A stretch of DNA of 35,109 bases from JAUVIB01 sp964424545 (GTDB lineage: Bacteria; Calditrichota; Calditrichia; Calditrichales; Calditrichaceae), in assembly GCA_964424545.1 (NCBI GenBank), contig CAYRJN010000012.1, positions 1-35,109 of the forward strand, read 5' to 3'. The position numbers were made by a program, and so were the translations under genes. The notes below the pieces were generated by a model. The model was not told the origin of the DNA, did not search any database, and saw only the letters and a program-made list of their open reading frames with translations. Below are positions 1-8,344 of this stretch, one piece after another. Every line of letters begins with the position of its first letter. Within the stretch, counting starts at the first letter, position 1.

Positions 1-388
1 TTCAGGAAATAAAAACTATTGGTAGAGGATTTAGAACTTTTGAAAATTTTAGAATCGCGATACTGTTTTTCCTTGGTAAATTAGAACTTTACCCATAAGA
101 AACCCAGTAGAGCCTATTAATGATTTATATTTTGTAAAAAATGTGATGTTAGTAACATCTTTTATCATACTTCTATGTATATTATGATAGTAAAAATTTT
201 TTACTATCAAGGCTTTTCGTAGTTTGAAATATTCCGCAAGCACGGAGAAATCGGTTCATTAATATAATTCGAAAGTTTTTTAACGCTACATTTGTCGAAA
301 CGACAACATTGATATTTTTTTATTTTTGAAATCACATTACAAATAATGCAAAGTTTTTTGTAAACGGAAAAAAAGAATATTTATTAAC
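1..388. other. AT-rich leader region without a convincing gene
   Basis: No reading frame here has both a plausible start with a ribosome binding site and a recognisable product. A 64-codon frame on the minus strand (243 to 49) starts at GTG with no Shine-Dalgarno sequence and resembles nothing I know. The right half must hold the promoter of the gene starting at 404. It contains a perfect 6-bp inverted repeat with a 3-nt spacer at 292-306 (TTGTCG-AAA-CGACAA), about 100 bp before that start, which could be an operator. Confidence 0.5.
292..306. repeat. Perfect 15-nt palindrome, possible operator
   Basis: TTGTCG, AAA, CGACAA forms a perfect inverted repeat in otherwise AT-rich DNA upstream of the first secreted propeller gene. 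It is not directly followed by a T run, so it does not look like an intrinsic terminator. An operator for a dimeric regulator is possible, but nothing in the window identifies the protein. Confidence 0.35.
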
Positions 389-403
389 ATGAAAGGAATT
401 GAC

Positions 404-1735
404 ATGAAAAATCTTTTTACATTTTCCCTGCTGTTAATGGCGATATTTATACCGCTGTCCTCCCATGGTCAAAGTTGGAAATATTTAAATAAAGACAACT
501 CGAATTTACCAGTAAATTCAATTCAAGATATATACTTCGATACGGATCAATCGGTATGGTTTTGTACGCAAGACAGCGGTTTGATTCATTACCGCAACGG
601 GATTGTTAATGTTTACAATTCCACAACCGGAAACGGATTTGACGCCGATTATGTAAGCCGTATCATAAAAGATCCGAATGGAAGCTACTGGATTGCAACG
701 GAATATCATGGGCTTTACAAATACGCCGACGGCCAATTTGTACAATATGCGGACGACGGCGCGGGCCATACTATTACTTATGCGCGTTCTTTAACCCTGC
801 AAAACGGCGGCCCCGACAACGGTGGAAGCATTTGGGTCGGCACTTGGGGTCAAGGATTATTCCGTTTTGACGGCACAAACTGGAGCTATTTTGACCAAAG
901 CTCGGGTATCTTACCCGACAACAGCGTTTTGGCGCTGGCTGCGGAAGACGATCCGAATTCCAATAAAAGTGTTTTGTGGGCCGGCACCAACAGCGGCTTA
1001 ATGAAATATGACGGGACGGCCTGGGAAGCCTTTGACGTCGGTGATTTGAATAATCCATGGATTAACGCCGTCTCTTTAAAAGACGGCGGCTTCACTTTTG
1101 GTAACGGGCAGTTAATTATAGGCTGCGAAGGCGGCGAACTTGCCATTTATGACGGAAGCAATTGGACGATTTTCAATATGGCCGATGCATGGAATCCCAA
1201 CAATTCCGTAACATCGCTCGCCGTTGACCCAGCGGGCGTCGTCTGGTTCGGACAGGACGAAGAAGGATTAGGGAGATATGACGAAAAAAGTCTGCTTTCC
1301 TATTATAAAGACAATTCCGGAATCACAGGAAATAATGTAATTACGGTTGCCGTTCGAATTGCAGGAGATTCCACGGAAGTGTGGTCGTCCGTTTATGACA
1401 ACGGTTATCGGGGAATTAATATTTACACGGAAGAAAGTCCTACCGCTTTAACGGAACAAAGACACCTCCCCGCAACGTTTTCACTCTATCAAAATTATCC
1501 GAACCCGTTTAACCCTTCTACGCATATTCGCTTTAGTTTGGTAAAAAGCAATGCGACCCGTCTTACCGTTTTTAACGCGTTGGGACAAAAAGTGCGCACG
1601 TTGGTAAATCGTCGAATGGCTGCCGGTAATTTTGACATTATTTTTGACGCTCGTGATTTACCAAGCGGCGTTTATTTTTATACACTGCAGTCGGGAAACT
1701 TGCGTATTACGCGAAAAATGCTGTTGTTACAATAA
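404..1735 (+). CDS. Secreted beta-propeller protein with T9SS-type C-terminal sorting domain
   Basis: The product is predicted to be exported through Sec and then to the cell surface or medium by a type IX-like secretion system. A signal peptide starts MKNLFTFSLLL and ends near SHGQ. I chose ATG 404 over the in-frame ATG at 389 because AAGGA lies 6 nt before it and the shorter form gives a clean signal peptide. The body carries repeated blades of the kind 'VWFCT.DSGLIHY', 'IWVGTWGQGLFRFDG' and 'LWAGTNSGLMKYDG', typical of two-component-regulator-propeller repeats; no kinase or enzyme domain follows. The last ~75 residues hold 'QNYPNPFNPST', 'GVYFYTLQSG' and end in KMLLLQ, the usual sorting-domain layout. 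The next gene is a longer paralogue in the same direction. Ligand or substrate is unknown. Confidence 0.85.
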   Translation: MKNLFTFSLLLMAIFIPLSSHGQSWKYLNKDNSNLPVNSIQDIYFDTDQSVWFCTQDSGLIHYRNGIVNVYNSTTGNGFDADYVSRIIKDPNGSYWIATEYHGLYKYADGQFVQYADDGAGHTITYARSLTLQNGGPDNGGSIWVGTWGQGLFRFDGTNWSYFDQSSGILPDNSVLALAAEDDPNSNKSVLWAGTNSGLMKYDGTAWEAFDVGDLNNPWINAVSLKDGGFTFGNGQLIIGCEGGELAIYDGSNWTIFNMADAWNPNNSVTSLAVDPAGVVWFGQDEEGLGRYDEKSLLSYYKDNSGITGNNVITVAVRIAGDSTEVWSSVYDNGYRGINIYTEESPTALTEQRHLPATFSLYQNYPNPFNPSTHIRFSLVKSNATRLTVFNALGQKVRTLVNRRMAAGNFDIIFDARDLPSGVYFYTLQSGNLRITRKMLLLQ

Positions 1736-1752
1736 AATTTGATACAAATTTT
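1734..1752. terminator. Possible weak hairpin at the end of the first propeller gene
   Basis: A perfect 8-bp inverted repeat (AAAATTTG, ATA, CAAATTTT) begins at the stop codon. The stem is almost all A/T and no clear T tract follows, so it may only weaken read-through or protect the 3' end. Read-through into the next gene at 1843 remains possible. Confidence 0.3.
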
Positions 1753-1842
1753 AAGCTTTAAAGCAATAATAAATTGATTTTTGAAACAGGTTGATAGCGC
1801 TTCAATATTGTAATAACGAATAAAACCAAGAGGATTAATATT

Positions 1843-4053
1843 ATGAAACACTTTTTCTCTTTATTTTTATTTTTGATGATGGCCTTTTCAGGCGCATTGT
1901 TTTCCCAAGATAATTGGATAAATTACACCTACACGAACGCCATACTTTCCATTCAATACAACGCAGATAATTGGTGGCTGGGAACGGAAGGCGGTTTGGT
2001 AAAATTCAACGAAGAAACAAAAACCATTCAAGTATTCAATCGCGGTAATTCCGATATCATCTCTAATCGTATTCCCATGCTTGCCAAGGACGAAAACGGT
2101 AATCTTTGGTTGGGCAGCGCGTTTGGTGTCAGTAAATTCAACGGCGGAACTTTCACCAACTTCACCATGGAAAATTCGGAATTATTAAACAATAATATCA
2201 AATATCTTGATTATGAGAGAAACAACGGCTTATGGATAGTAACCGATTCGGCTTTAACCTTTTATAACGGCAGCCAATGGAAACATTTTTACGTAGATAA
2301 TGACGGCGATTCCCTAAAATATATAAAAGCCGTATATGCCGCGCCATCCTCCGGATTATTATTCGCCCTCGAAGATAAAGTGGAATTTATACGCAGTGAC
2401 GGCAGCATCAGCGATATGAACTTCGGACTTTCCACATATATTACGGATGTAGGATTTAATTATATGAATAACATAGTCGTTACAACAGCCGATAATGGAT
2501 TTTGGATATACGGCAATGGCGGATGGGAAAATTATAATAACGATAACACACCCATGCCAACAAGCCGTATCGTACAAATGGATGCAGCGCCCAATGGAGA
2601 CCTCTATTTTAATCACGGCCAAAACGGAGTTTCTGTTCTGCATACCGACAACACATGGAATATCATCCCTAATCAGGACGGCGATAAATTAAATTATTTG
2701 ATTTATGTTTACGCCGAAGATAAAATTGCTATGAGTCTAACCTGGCCGTTTTTAGGATTGGTAATTGCCGATCATCCGTCCGAATGGCAATATACATTTT
2801 CCGATAATTACAATTTGAATATTTCACCGATCCACAGCAATAATGTTAACACTATGGTTATAGCCAACGGGAAAAAGTATATCGCCAGCGAAGGAATTGA
2901 TATTTTGGATGAGCATGATCATCTCATTCGGAAATATGATTGGAGCGACGGCGATTTTTACAGTTTATCCAATCCGACCAAATATTTGGCGGTGGATGCA
3001 TGGGATAATATTTGGTGCGCAGATAATATAAACACAAGTTTTACCAAAATATCGGGAGATAATATTTCTTTAGTTTCACAAGAAAGTCTCGGTATCAGCA
3101 ACGCTTATGTTAAAGCCTTACAATGGAAAACCGATAAACGGCTTGACGGACGCGTTTACGGAACGCTTTGGGCGGCTTTCAAGGGCAGCGATTATTATGG
3201 AATGGCCTATCTTGATTCCGTTTGGCATAAATTTCCGGCCGAACATCCTCAATATCCCACCTCATTTAATGATTTACAGCGTGACAAGCACGGTATTCTT
3301 TGGTTTGCAAGCTTAAATGTGTATTCTTATAATGGAGAAGAATTTACTCGATATTGGTCCGAGGCGCCAATTAAAGAGGCTACTTCGGCGGCTTTAGACT
3401 CAAGCGGGAATTTATGGTTCGGCGGAAGACCCGACGACGATCTGAATTGGCAAGGCGGGTTAATGAAATATAACGGAAGCAATTGGACTCTATTTACAAA
3501 AGCGAACAGCGATTTACCACATGATTATGTCACTTCATTAGCGGTGGACACCAGCGGCATCATCTGGGTCGGAACCAACGGCGGCGGACTTGCCAAAATA
3601 CTCCCCGACGCTCCCATGCAAATATTTAATCGCGATAATTCACCGCTGAATAACAATAACATTGAAAAAATCATAATTGACCCAAAAACCAATAACTTAT
3701 GGATTTTGAATCGTGAGTCCGGCGTATTTGTGTATAATGAACAGGGCATTACTTCCGTTGAAGAACGCTCCAATTCGGCACATCTTCCTACAACATTAAA
3801 ATTATATCCCAATTATCCTAATCCTTTCAATCCGCAAACAACCATTCGTTTTCAGTTGCAAAAAAGCGAAAAAGTAAAATTAAGTATCTACAATATCAAC
3901 GGGCGTTTAGTTAAAACGCTTCTCAACGGATTTAAAAGAGCGGGAGAATATCGGGTGGTATTTGACGGGTCTAAATTAGCAAGCGGAGTATATTGGTGTA
4001 AACTAAGCAACGACAAGACGCTGCGCACCATAAAGATGCTGCTTATCAAGTAA
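1843..4053 (+). CDS. Secreted beta-propeller protein with T9SS-type sorting domain (paralogue of the preceding gene)
   Basis: This 736-residue protein has a signal peptide (MKHFFSLFLFLMMAFSGALFS, then Q). Many blade motifs follow, such as 'WWLGTEGGLVKF', 'LWLGSAFGVSKFNGG' and 'IWVGTNGGGLAKI', as expected for one or two beta-propellers. The C-terminal ~80 residues contain 'YPNYPNPFNPQTTIRF' and 'ASGVYWCKLSNDKTLRTIKMLLIK', the sorting domain. AAGAGGA at 1828-1834 sits 8 nt before the ATG. It is about 290 residues longer than its neighbour but shares its whole architecture, so the pair probably arose by tandem duplication followed by gain or loss of blades. Surface or extracellular location is inferred; the function is not visible from sequence. 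Confidence 0.85.
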   Translation: MKHFFSLFLFLMMAFSGALFSQDNWINYTYTNAILSIQYNADNWWLGTEGGLVKFNEETKTIQVFNRGNSDIISNRIPMLAKDENGNLWLGSAFGVSKFNGGTFTNFTMENSELLNNNIKYLDYERNNGLWIVTDSALTFYNGSQWKHFYVDNDGDSLKYIKAVYAAPSSGLLFALEDKVEFIRSDGSISDMNFGLSTYITDVGFNYMNNIVVTTADNGFWIYGNGGWENYNNDNTPMPTSRIVQMDAAPNGDLYFNHGQNGVSVLHTDNTWNIIPNQDGDKLNYLIYVYAEDKIAMSLTWPFLGLVIADHPSEWQYTFSDNYNLNISPIHSNNVNTMVIANGKKYIASEGIDILDEHDHLIRKYDWSDGDFYSLSNPTKYLAVDAWDNIWCADNINTSFTKISGDNISLVSQESLGISNAYVKALQWKTDKRLDGRVYGTLWAAFKGSDYYGMAYLDSVWHKFPAEHPQYPTSFNDLQRDKHGILWFASLNVYSYNGEEFTRYWSEAPIKEATSAALDSSGNLWFGGRPDDDLNWQGGLMKYNGSNWTLFTKANSDLPHDYVTSLAVDTSGIIWVGTNGGGLAKILPDAPMQIFNRDNSPLNNNNIEKIIIDPKTNNLWILNRESGVFVYNEQGITSVEERSNSAHLPTTLKLYPNYPNPFNPQTTIRFQLQKSEKVKLSIYNINGRLVKTLLNGFKRAGEYRVVFDGSKLASGVYWCKLSNDKTLRTIKMLLIK

Positions 4054-4355
4054 CTAACAGTTTACATAACATCATGGGCAGTTTTAAATGAATGTTTCAT
4101 AAAGTAAAAATTCAAAACAGAGGAAAAATTAGATGGAAAAAGTTTGGCTCCTCTTTTTATAAATCATAAGGCGCCTTGGCCGGACGGCGTTCTTTTTACC
4201 CATGTTGCCAGAAGGAAAGAAGGAGCCGTCGACACTCATAAATATTTCCGGTGCAATGTACGCAAAGGCAAATATATAACCGTACGAATGGAGTATTGTG
4301 ATGATCTCCCTTACTTGTCGGAATGTTGGACATCTAAAAGAAGGCAAATAAAAAT
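4054..4355 (+). other. Unassigned segment with a possible 9-codon minicistron
   Basis: After the second propeller gene there is an AGAGGA box followed by ATG at 4133 that opens only MEKVWLLFL before a stop. The AGAGGA box can pair with TCCTCT at 4150-4155, just before a T run. A frame from 4144 stays open for about 84 codons, but it runs through the terminator hairpin at 4356-4373 and resembles no known family. This could be the decayed start of a third secreted protein, a leader peptide with attenuator-like folding, or chance. Confidence 0.3.
4171..4197 (+). terminator. Possible terminator after the propeller genes
   Basis: GCGCC at 4171-4175 can pair with GGCGT at 4186-4190 (one G-U pair), and TCTTTTT follows. 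The stem is short and the loop is 10 nt, so this is only a weak candidate for ending plus-strand transcription; the hairpin at 4356-4373 is a much better one. Confidence 0.3.
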
Positions 4356-4380
4356 GGCGGGAAAAATCCCGCCTTTTTTA
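4356..4380. terminator. Bidirectional intrinsic terminator
   Basis: A perfect 7-bp G+C-rich stem (GGCGGGA, AAAA, TCCCGCC) is followed on the plus strand by TTTTTT. On the minus strand it is followed by a T-rich stretch (ATTTTTATTT). It lies just past the clpB stop codon and can end both clpB transcription and anything read from the propeller genes. Confidence 0.9.
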
Positions 4381-4384
4381 TGTT

Positions 4385-6997
4385 TTAGTTTTGTCTAAAC
4401 ACAATTTTGTGTCCGTCGCTATCCACATAAACCGTGGTCCCGGTGGAGAGTTTACCGGCAATTATTTCTTTAGCCAGTTCGTTTACCACCTCTTTTTGGA
4501 TCAGACGCTTCAAGGAACGCGCGCCGAATACAGGGTCGTAACCTACTTTTACAAGGTATTCCAAAGCGCCCTCGCGCAGTTCAATGACAATGCCTTTATC
4601 TTCCAGCATTTCCTGTATATTTTTAAACTGCAAGCGTACAATATCCTTAATATTTTCCTTAGTCAACGGATGGAATACGATAATATCGTCGATACGATTT
4701 ATAAATTCTGGCCGTAACGCCTGTTTCAAAGTTTCCATCACATTAGCGCGTATCTCTTCATAAACCTTTTCCGCATCTTCATCCGTCCATTTTTCCGAAC
4801 TTTCACGGATAAACTGCGCGCCAAGGTTCGATGTCATTATAATTATCGTATTTTTAAAACTTACCGTGCGCCCTTTGTTATCCGTCAAACGTCCGTCGTC
4901 CAACATCTGCAACAGAATATTAAACACTTCGGGATGCGCCTTTTCAATCTCGTCAAGCAGCACAACCGAATATGGTTTACGACGCACCGCTTCGGTCAAC
5001 TGGCCGCCTTCTTCATAACCCACATAGCCCGGAGGCGATCCGACGAGACGTGAAACCGAATGCCGTTCCATATACTCCGACATATCGATACGCACAAGAG
5101 CCGATTCATCATCGAACAGAAATTCGGCCAAAGCGCGGGCCAGCTCCGTTTTACCAACACCGGTGGAACCGAGGAAAATAAAGGAACCGATCGGCCGATT
5201 CTGATCGCTCAAACCGGCGCGCGAACGCCTAATGGCGTCAGATACCACTTTTACCGCTTCATCCTGCCCGATAACCCGCTCACGCAAATGGTCTTCCATC
5301 TTCAGCAATTTTTCTTTTTCCGATTCCAACATCCTTTGAACCGGAATACCGGTCCATTTGGAAACGATTTCCGCAATATCTTCATCGTCAACCTCTTCTT
5401 TCAGCAGCGGCTTTTCCTCCAGTAATTCATTTTGCCGATTTTTTAATTTTTCCAATTCTTGTTCTTTTTCCGGTATTAAGCTGTAGCGAATCTCCGCCGC
5501 TCTGTTGAGATTGCCTTCGCGCTCCACTTTTTCCATTTCGATTTTTAATTCATCGATTTCCGATTTCAAATCGCGAATGCGTTTAATATTTTCTTTTTCC
5601 GTTTTCCATTGCGTCCTCAATTTTTTCGCCTGCTCGTTGAGATTGGCAATATCCTCTTTAACTACCTGCAAACGCTTTTTCGAGGCCTCGTCGCGCTCCT
5701 TTTTAAGCGCAAGAGCTTCTATTTCCAGCTGCTTTATCCGGCGTTCCAAATCGTCCAGTTCTTCCGGCATACTGTCGATCTCGATACGCAGTTTCGAAGC
5801 TGCTTCGTCAATTAAATCGATAGCCTTATCCGGCAAAAACCGATCGGAAATATAACGGTGCGACAAAGTGGCCGCCGCCACAATAGCGGAATCTTGAATA
5901 CGCACGCCGTGATGTACGTCGTATTTCTCTTTCAGACCGCGTAAAATGGAAATGGTATCCTCTACCGACGGCTCGTTAATCATAACCGGTTGAAAACGTC
6001 TTTCTAATGCAGCGTCTTTTTCAATATATTTGCGGTATTCGTCGATAGTCGTCGCACCGATTGCCCGCAACTCGCCGCGCGCTAAGGCCGGTTTGAGCAT
6101 ATTGGAAGCGTCCATTGCGCCTTCTGTCGCGCCCGCACCCACCAACGTATGCAGTTCGTCAATAAAAAGTATAACGTTTCCGTCCGATTCAACGACCTCT
6201 TTCAAGACCGCTTTTAAACGCTCTTCGAACTCGCCGCGGAACTTAGCGCCGGCAATCAACGCGCCCATATCAAGAGCGACAATGCGTTTTTCCTTTAAAT
6301 TCTCCGGGATATCGCCGTTTACAATACGATAAGCGATGCCCTCAACGACCGCCGTTTTACCGACGCCCGGCTCGCCGATCAGTACCGGATTATTTTTTGT
6401 GCGGCGCGAAAGTACCTGCAAAACACGACGGATCTCTTCGTCGCGGCCGATTACCGGATCAAGTTTTCCAGCTCTTGCCAATTCATTCAAATCGCGTCCG
6501 TATTTCTGTAAGGCCTGATATTTTACTTCCGGATTTTGGTCTGTAACGCGCTGCGAACCGCGCACTTCTTGCAGCGCTTTCATAATCATCTCTTTGCTTA
6601 GACCGAATGAAAGCAATATCTCGGGCGCTTTCCCGCCTTTATGCTCGCTTATAGCCAACAGCAAATGTTCCGAACTGACATATTCGTCCTTCAGATTTCG
6701 CGCCTCATCCCAAGCTTTTTGCAGCATCTTTTGCGCATCCTGACTAAGATGCGGTTGCGTAACGCCTCCGCCGTAAACTTTATGATATTTTTCAATAGCT
6801 TCATCCAAACGAGCGTTAATTTGATCCAGCGGAATACCGTATTTTTTAACCACCGCCGTCACCACCCCTTCGCTGTCCTGCAATAAAGCTTTTAATATAT
6901 GTTCATTTTCAATTTGTTGCTGATTGTACTCCCCTGCAATCTCTCCAGCCAAGGCTAAACCTTCTTGTGCTTTTATCGTGAATTTATCGAATGTCAT
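4385..6997 (-). CDS. clpB: ATP-dependent disaggregase ClpB (Hsp100)
   Basis: ClpB is a cytoplasmic hexameric AAA+ chaperone that, with DnaK, pulls proteins out of aggregates. At 870 residues it has the normal family length. It has the N-terminal Clp repeat domain (residues 1-145), first AAA+ domain with Walker A GEPGVGKT at 208-215 and 'FIDELHTLVGAG', the long coiled-coil middle domain (about 400-530, rich in K/E) that separates ClpB from ClpA/C, and second AAA+ domain with 'GSTGVGKT' near 605 and 'LLDEIEKAHPEVFNILLQ'. The middle domain and absence of an IGF loop argue against a ClpP partner. AAGGAGG at 7006-7012 is well placed for the ATG. The gene is monocistronic, ending at a strong hairpin. 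It is preceded by a perfect sigma-54 promoter match at 7031-7046; no CIRCE element was found. Confidence 0.97.
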   Translation of the reverse strand: MTFDKFTIKAQEGLALAGEIAGEYNQQQIENEHILKALLQDSEGVVTAVVKKYGIPLDQINARLDEAIEKYHKVYGGGVTQPHLSQDAQKMLQKAWDEARNLKDEYVSSEHLLLAISEHKGGKAPEILLSFGLSKEMIMKALQEVRGSQRVTDQNPEVKYQALQKYGRDLNELARAGKLDPVIGRDEEIRRVLQVLSRRTKNNPVLIGEPGVGKTAVVEGIAYRIVNGDIPENLKEKRIVALDMGALIAGAKFRGEFEERLKAVLKEVVESDGNVILFIDELHTLVGAGATEGAMDASNMLKPALARGELRAIGATTIDEYRKYIEKDAALERRFQPVMINEPSVEDTISILRGLKEKYDVHHGVRIQDSAIVAAATLSHRYISDRFLPDKAIDLIDEAASKLRIEIDSMPEELDDLERRIKQLEIEALALKKERDEASKKRLQVVKEDIANLNEQAKKLRTQWKTEKENIKRIRDLKSEIDELKIEMEKVEREGNLNRAAEIRYSLIPEKEQELEKLKNRQNELLEEKPLLKEEVDDEDIAEIVSKWTGIPVQRMLESEKEKLLKMEDHLRERVIGQDEAVKVVSDAIRRSRAGLSDQNRPIGSFIFLGSTGVGKTELARALAEFLFDDESALVRIDMSEYMERHSVSRLVGSPPGYVGYEEGGQLTEAVRRKPYSVVLLDEIEKAHPEVFNILLQMLDDGRLTDNKGRTVSFKNTIIIMTSNLGAQFIRESSEKWTDEDAEKVYEEIRANVMETLKQALRPEFINRIDDIIVFHPLTKENIKDIVRLQFKNIQEMLEDKGIVIELREGALEYLVKVGYDPVFGARSLKRLIQKEVVNELAKEIIAGKLSTGTTVYVDSDGHKIVFRQN

Positions 6998-7030
6998 TTT
7001 GTCATCCTCCTTTTCTTTTTCTTTCTACTT

Positions 7031-7046
7031 TGCAATCTCCGTGCCA
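7031..7046 (-). promoter_or_regulatory. Sigma-54 (-24/-12) promoter of clpB
   Basis: Read on the minus strand this is TGGCACG-GAGA-TTGCA, which matches the sigma-54 consensus TGGCACR-N4-TTGCW at every fixed position and has the exact spacing. The inferred transcription start is near 7020, leaving a leader of about 23 nt that contains the AAGGAGG box. Position, orientation and match quality make chance unlikely. It implies ATP-dependent activation by an enhancer-binding protein, not encoded in this window. Confidence 0.85.
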
Positions 7047-7069
7047 AACCGCTACAATTTTTCCTTTTA

Positions 7070-7118
7070 TGCAAGCAAAATTCATTAGGTTGTCATTTTA
7101 AAAATAAAAAATGCTTGC
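7070..7118. repeat. Inverted 7-bp arms upstream of the clpB promoter
   Basis: GCAAGCA at 7071-7077 is repeated in inverted form as TGCTTGC at 7112-7118, 34 nt apart. The arms lie about 50 to 100 bp upstream of the inferred clpB start. This could be an activator site, but the wide spacing makes chance a real possibility. Confidence 0.25.
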
Positions 7119-7244
7119 CGTAGTCATTTAACTTGAATATATTTATAATAATAACAAAATAGTAGAATATTATTGGTTATATAAAACTATTTTTTATTGC
7201 ATCTATGACGAGAGTTTATTAAACCACTAATAAGGATAGCTTAC

Positions 7245-7928
7245 ATGTGCGGCCGAAAAACATTAACCAAAGGTAAATTGGAAATCATAAAAGAACTGCT
7301 CATCGATGATTGGGACGATGATGCGGAATATCATCTCAATTACAATATAGCTCCCACCGATTTTAATCCGGTTGTGATTTTACAAAACAACAAACGGAAA
7401 GCAAAAATGATGCACTGGGGATTAATACCATCCTGGGCAAAGGACGATAAATTTGCGGCAAGAATGATTAACGCCCGCGCCGAGACCCTAAGAGAAAAAC
7501 CGGCATTTCGCAATCTTATCAATACGAATCGATGTATTGTAATAAGCGACGGTTTTTATGAATGGAGAAAGGGAACAAAAGGCAAACAACCATATTATAT
7601 TAAACATCCCGATCATGCTCTTATGCCCTTGGCTGGATTATGGAGTTTTTGGAAAAACCCATCGGGGAATCCTCTGTTTACCTATACCATTATCACAACA
7701 CACGCCAATAGACAAATATCCTTTTTACACGATAGAATGCCTGTGATTCTACATAAGGAGGACATCGATCAATGGCTTAGTAGTAAATACAATAAGACCG
7801 AAGAGGCATTAATGCTTTTACGACCATTTGAAAAGCCGTTGGATATTTATCCCGTATCAAGACGCGTGAATTCCGTTAAACATAATGATAAAAATTGTAT
7901 AGAAATGGTCGTTATTAATGGTATTTAA
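7245..7928 (+). CDS. yedK: SRAP-family abasic-site DNA-protein crosslink protein (YedK/HMCES)
   Basis: Members of this family bind abasic sites in single-stranded DNA and form a thiazolidine crosslink through Cys2 after removal of Met1, shielding the lesion. The 227-residue product begins MCGR, placing the nucleophile at position 2. The other active-site residues are visible: Asn76, Arg78 and Glu80 in 'NARAET', Glu106 in 'SDGFYEW', and His162 in 'LHDRMPVIL'. The length fits the family. An AAGGA box lies ahead of the ATG. It is divergent from clpB, sharing a 247-bp intergenic region. No LexA-like box could be identified with confidence. Role in DNA damage tolerance is inferred from family knowledge. 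Confidence 0.95.
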   Translation: MCGRKTLTKGKLEIIKELLIDDWDDDAEYHLNYNIAPTDFNPVVILQNNKRKAKMMHWGLIPSWAKDDKFAARMINARAETLREKPAFRNLINTNRCIVISDGFYEWRKGTKGKQPYYIKHPDHALMPLAGLWSFWKNPSGNPLFTYTIITTHANRQISFLHDRMPVILHKEDIDQWLSSKYNKTEEALMLLRPFEKPLDIYPVSRRVNSVKHNDKNCIEMVVINGI

Positions 7929-8043
7929 TTCGCGAAACGGTTGGCAATAAGAATGCTTGGTATTTTTCAAACATTATTTTTTTTATAATCTATAGCGGAG
8001 TAAGCAGACAGTTCAAATTATAATTCATTGATATTTATAAAAG

Positions 8044-8083
8044 AAAGACGGATTGAAGAAATTTATTTTTCGTCGTCTTTTTT
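8044..8083. terminator. Possible terminator between convergent yedK and tatA
   Basis: AAAGACG at 8044-8050 can pair with CGTCTTT at 8074-8080, followed by further Ts on the plus strand. The loop of 23 nt is long and contains the tatA stop codon, so confidence is low. It would serve the convergent genes yedK (plus) and tatA (minus). Confidence 0.35.
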
Positions 8084-8224
8084 ATTGGCGCCATCCTGCA
8101 TACCGGCTTTGAACTGTTTTACCGATGCCCCGAGATTCTTTACCATTTCAGGAATTCTTTTCCCGCCGAATAAAACCAAAACAATTATAAAAATTATAAT
8201 AAATTCTTGTACGCCGAAATTCAT
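8063..8224 (-). CDS. tatA: Twin-arginine translocase subunit TatA
   Basis: TatA forms the pore-like part of the Tat system that exports folded proteins. The 53-residue product has the family plan in miniature: a short periplasmic N-terminus (MNFGVQEF), one hydrophobic helix (about residues 9-19, IIIFIIVLVLF), the hinge 'FGGKRIPEM', an amphipathic helix (VKNLGASVKQFKAGM) and a charged tail ending KKDDEK. The tail is shorter than in most TatA proteins, and the Shine-Dalgarno sequence is weak (GGAT). It stands alone, without tatB or tatC, between yedK and hsp20. It is separated from hsp20 by a strong hairpin, so it needs its own promoter, which I could not pinpoint. Confidence 0.9.
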   Translation of the reverse strand: MNFGVQEFIIIFIIVLVLFGGKRIPEMVKNLGASVKQFKAGMQDGANKKDDEK

Positions 8225-8294
8225 TTTATATCCAATATTTTATATTTTAACTCTGCGCTAAAATACAAAATTAAGTTTCCATAAAGCAAATAAA

Positions 8295-8323
8295 AAAAGG
8301 CAGACGATTTTGGTCTGCCTTTT
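8295..8323 (-). terminator. Intrinsic terminator of hsp20
   Basis: An 11-bp stem (AAAAGGCAGAC / GTCTGCCTTTT) encloses a 7-nt loop. On the minus strand the G+C part is followed by a run of Ts, about 20 nt past the hsp20 stop. It can also work in the opposite direction. Confidence 0.9.
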
Positions 8324-8344
8324 CTAAGGTATGTTATGAGAGAT

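Noticed and set aside
49..243. 64-codon minus-strand reading frame in the AT-rich left end
   Set aside because: It starts with GTG, has no Shine-Dalgarno sequence, and its product (rich in K, Y, F, I) resembles no family; chance in AT-rich DNA explains it.
4240..4290. ACGCAAAGGCAAA stretch recalling the GEMM (cyclic di-GMP) riboswitch core
   Set aside because: The order and spacing of the conserved blocks and the required helices do not match, and no suitable downstream gene on the same strand follows.
5060..5425. 121-codon plus-strand frame inside clpB, with several others of 60-116 codons
   Set aside because: They are antisense shadows of a strongly conserved gene, have no ribosome binding sites and code for unfamiliar biased sequences.
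6998..7244. Search for a CIRCE (HrcA) or sigma-32 box before clpB
   Set aside because: No TTAGCACTC-N9-GAGTGCTAA or close variant and no convincing sigma-32 pair was seen; the sigma-54 match is far better.
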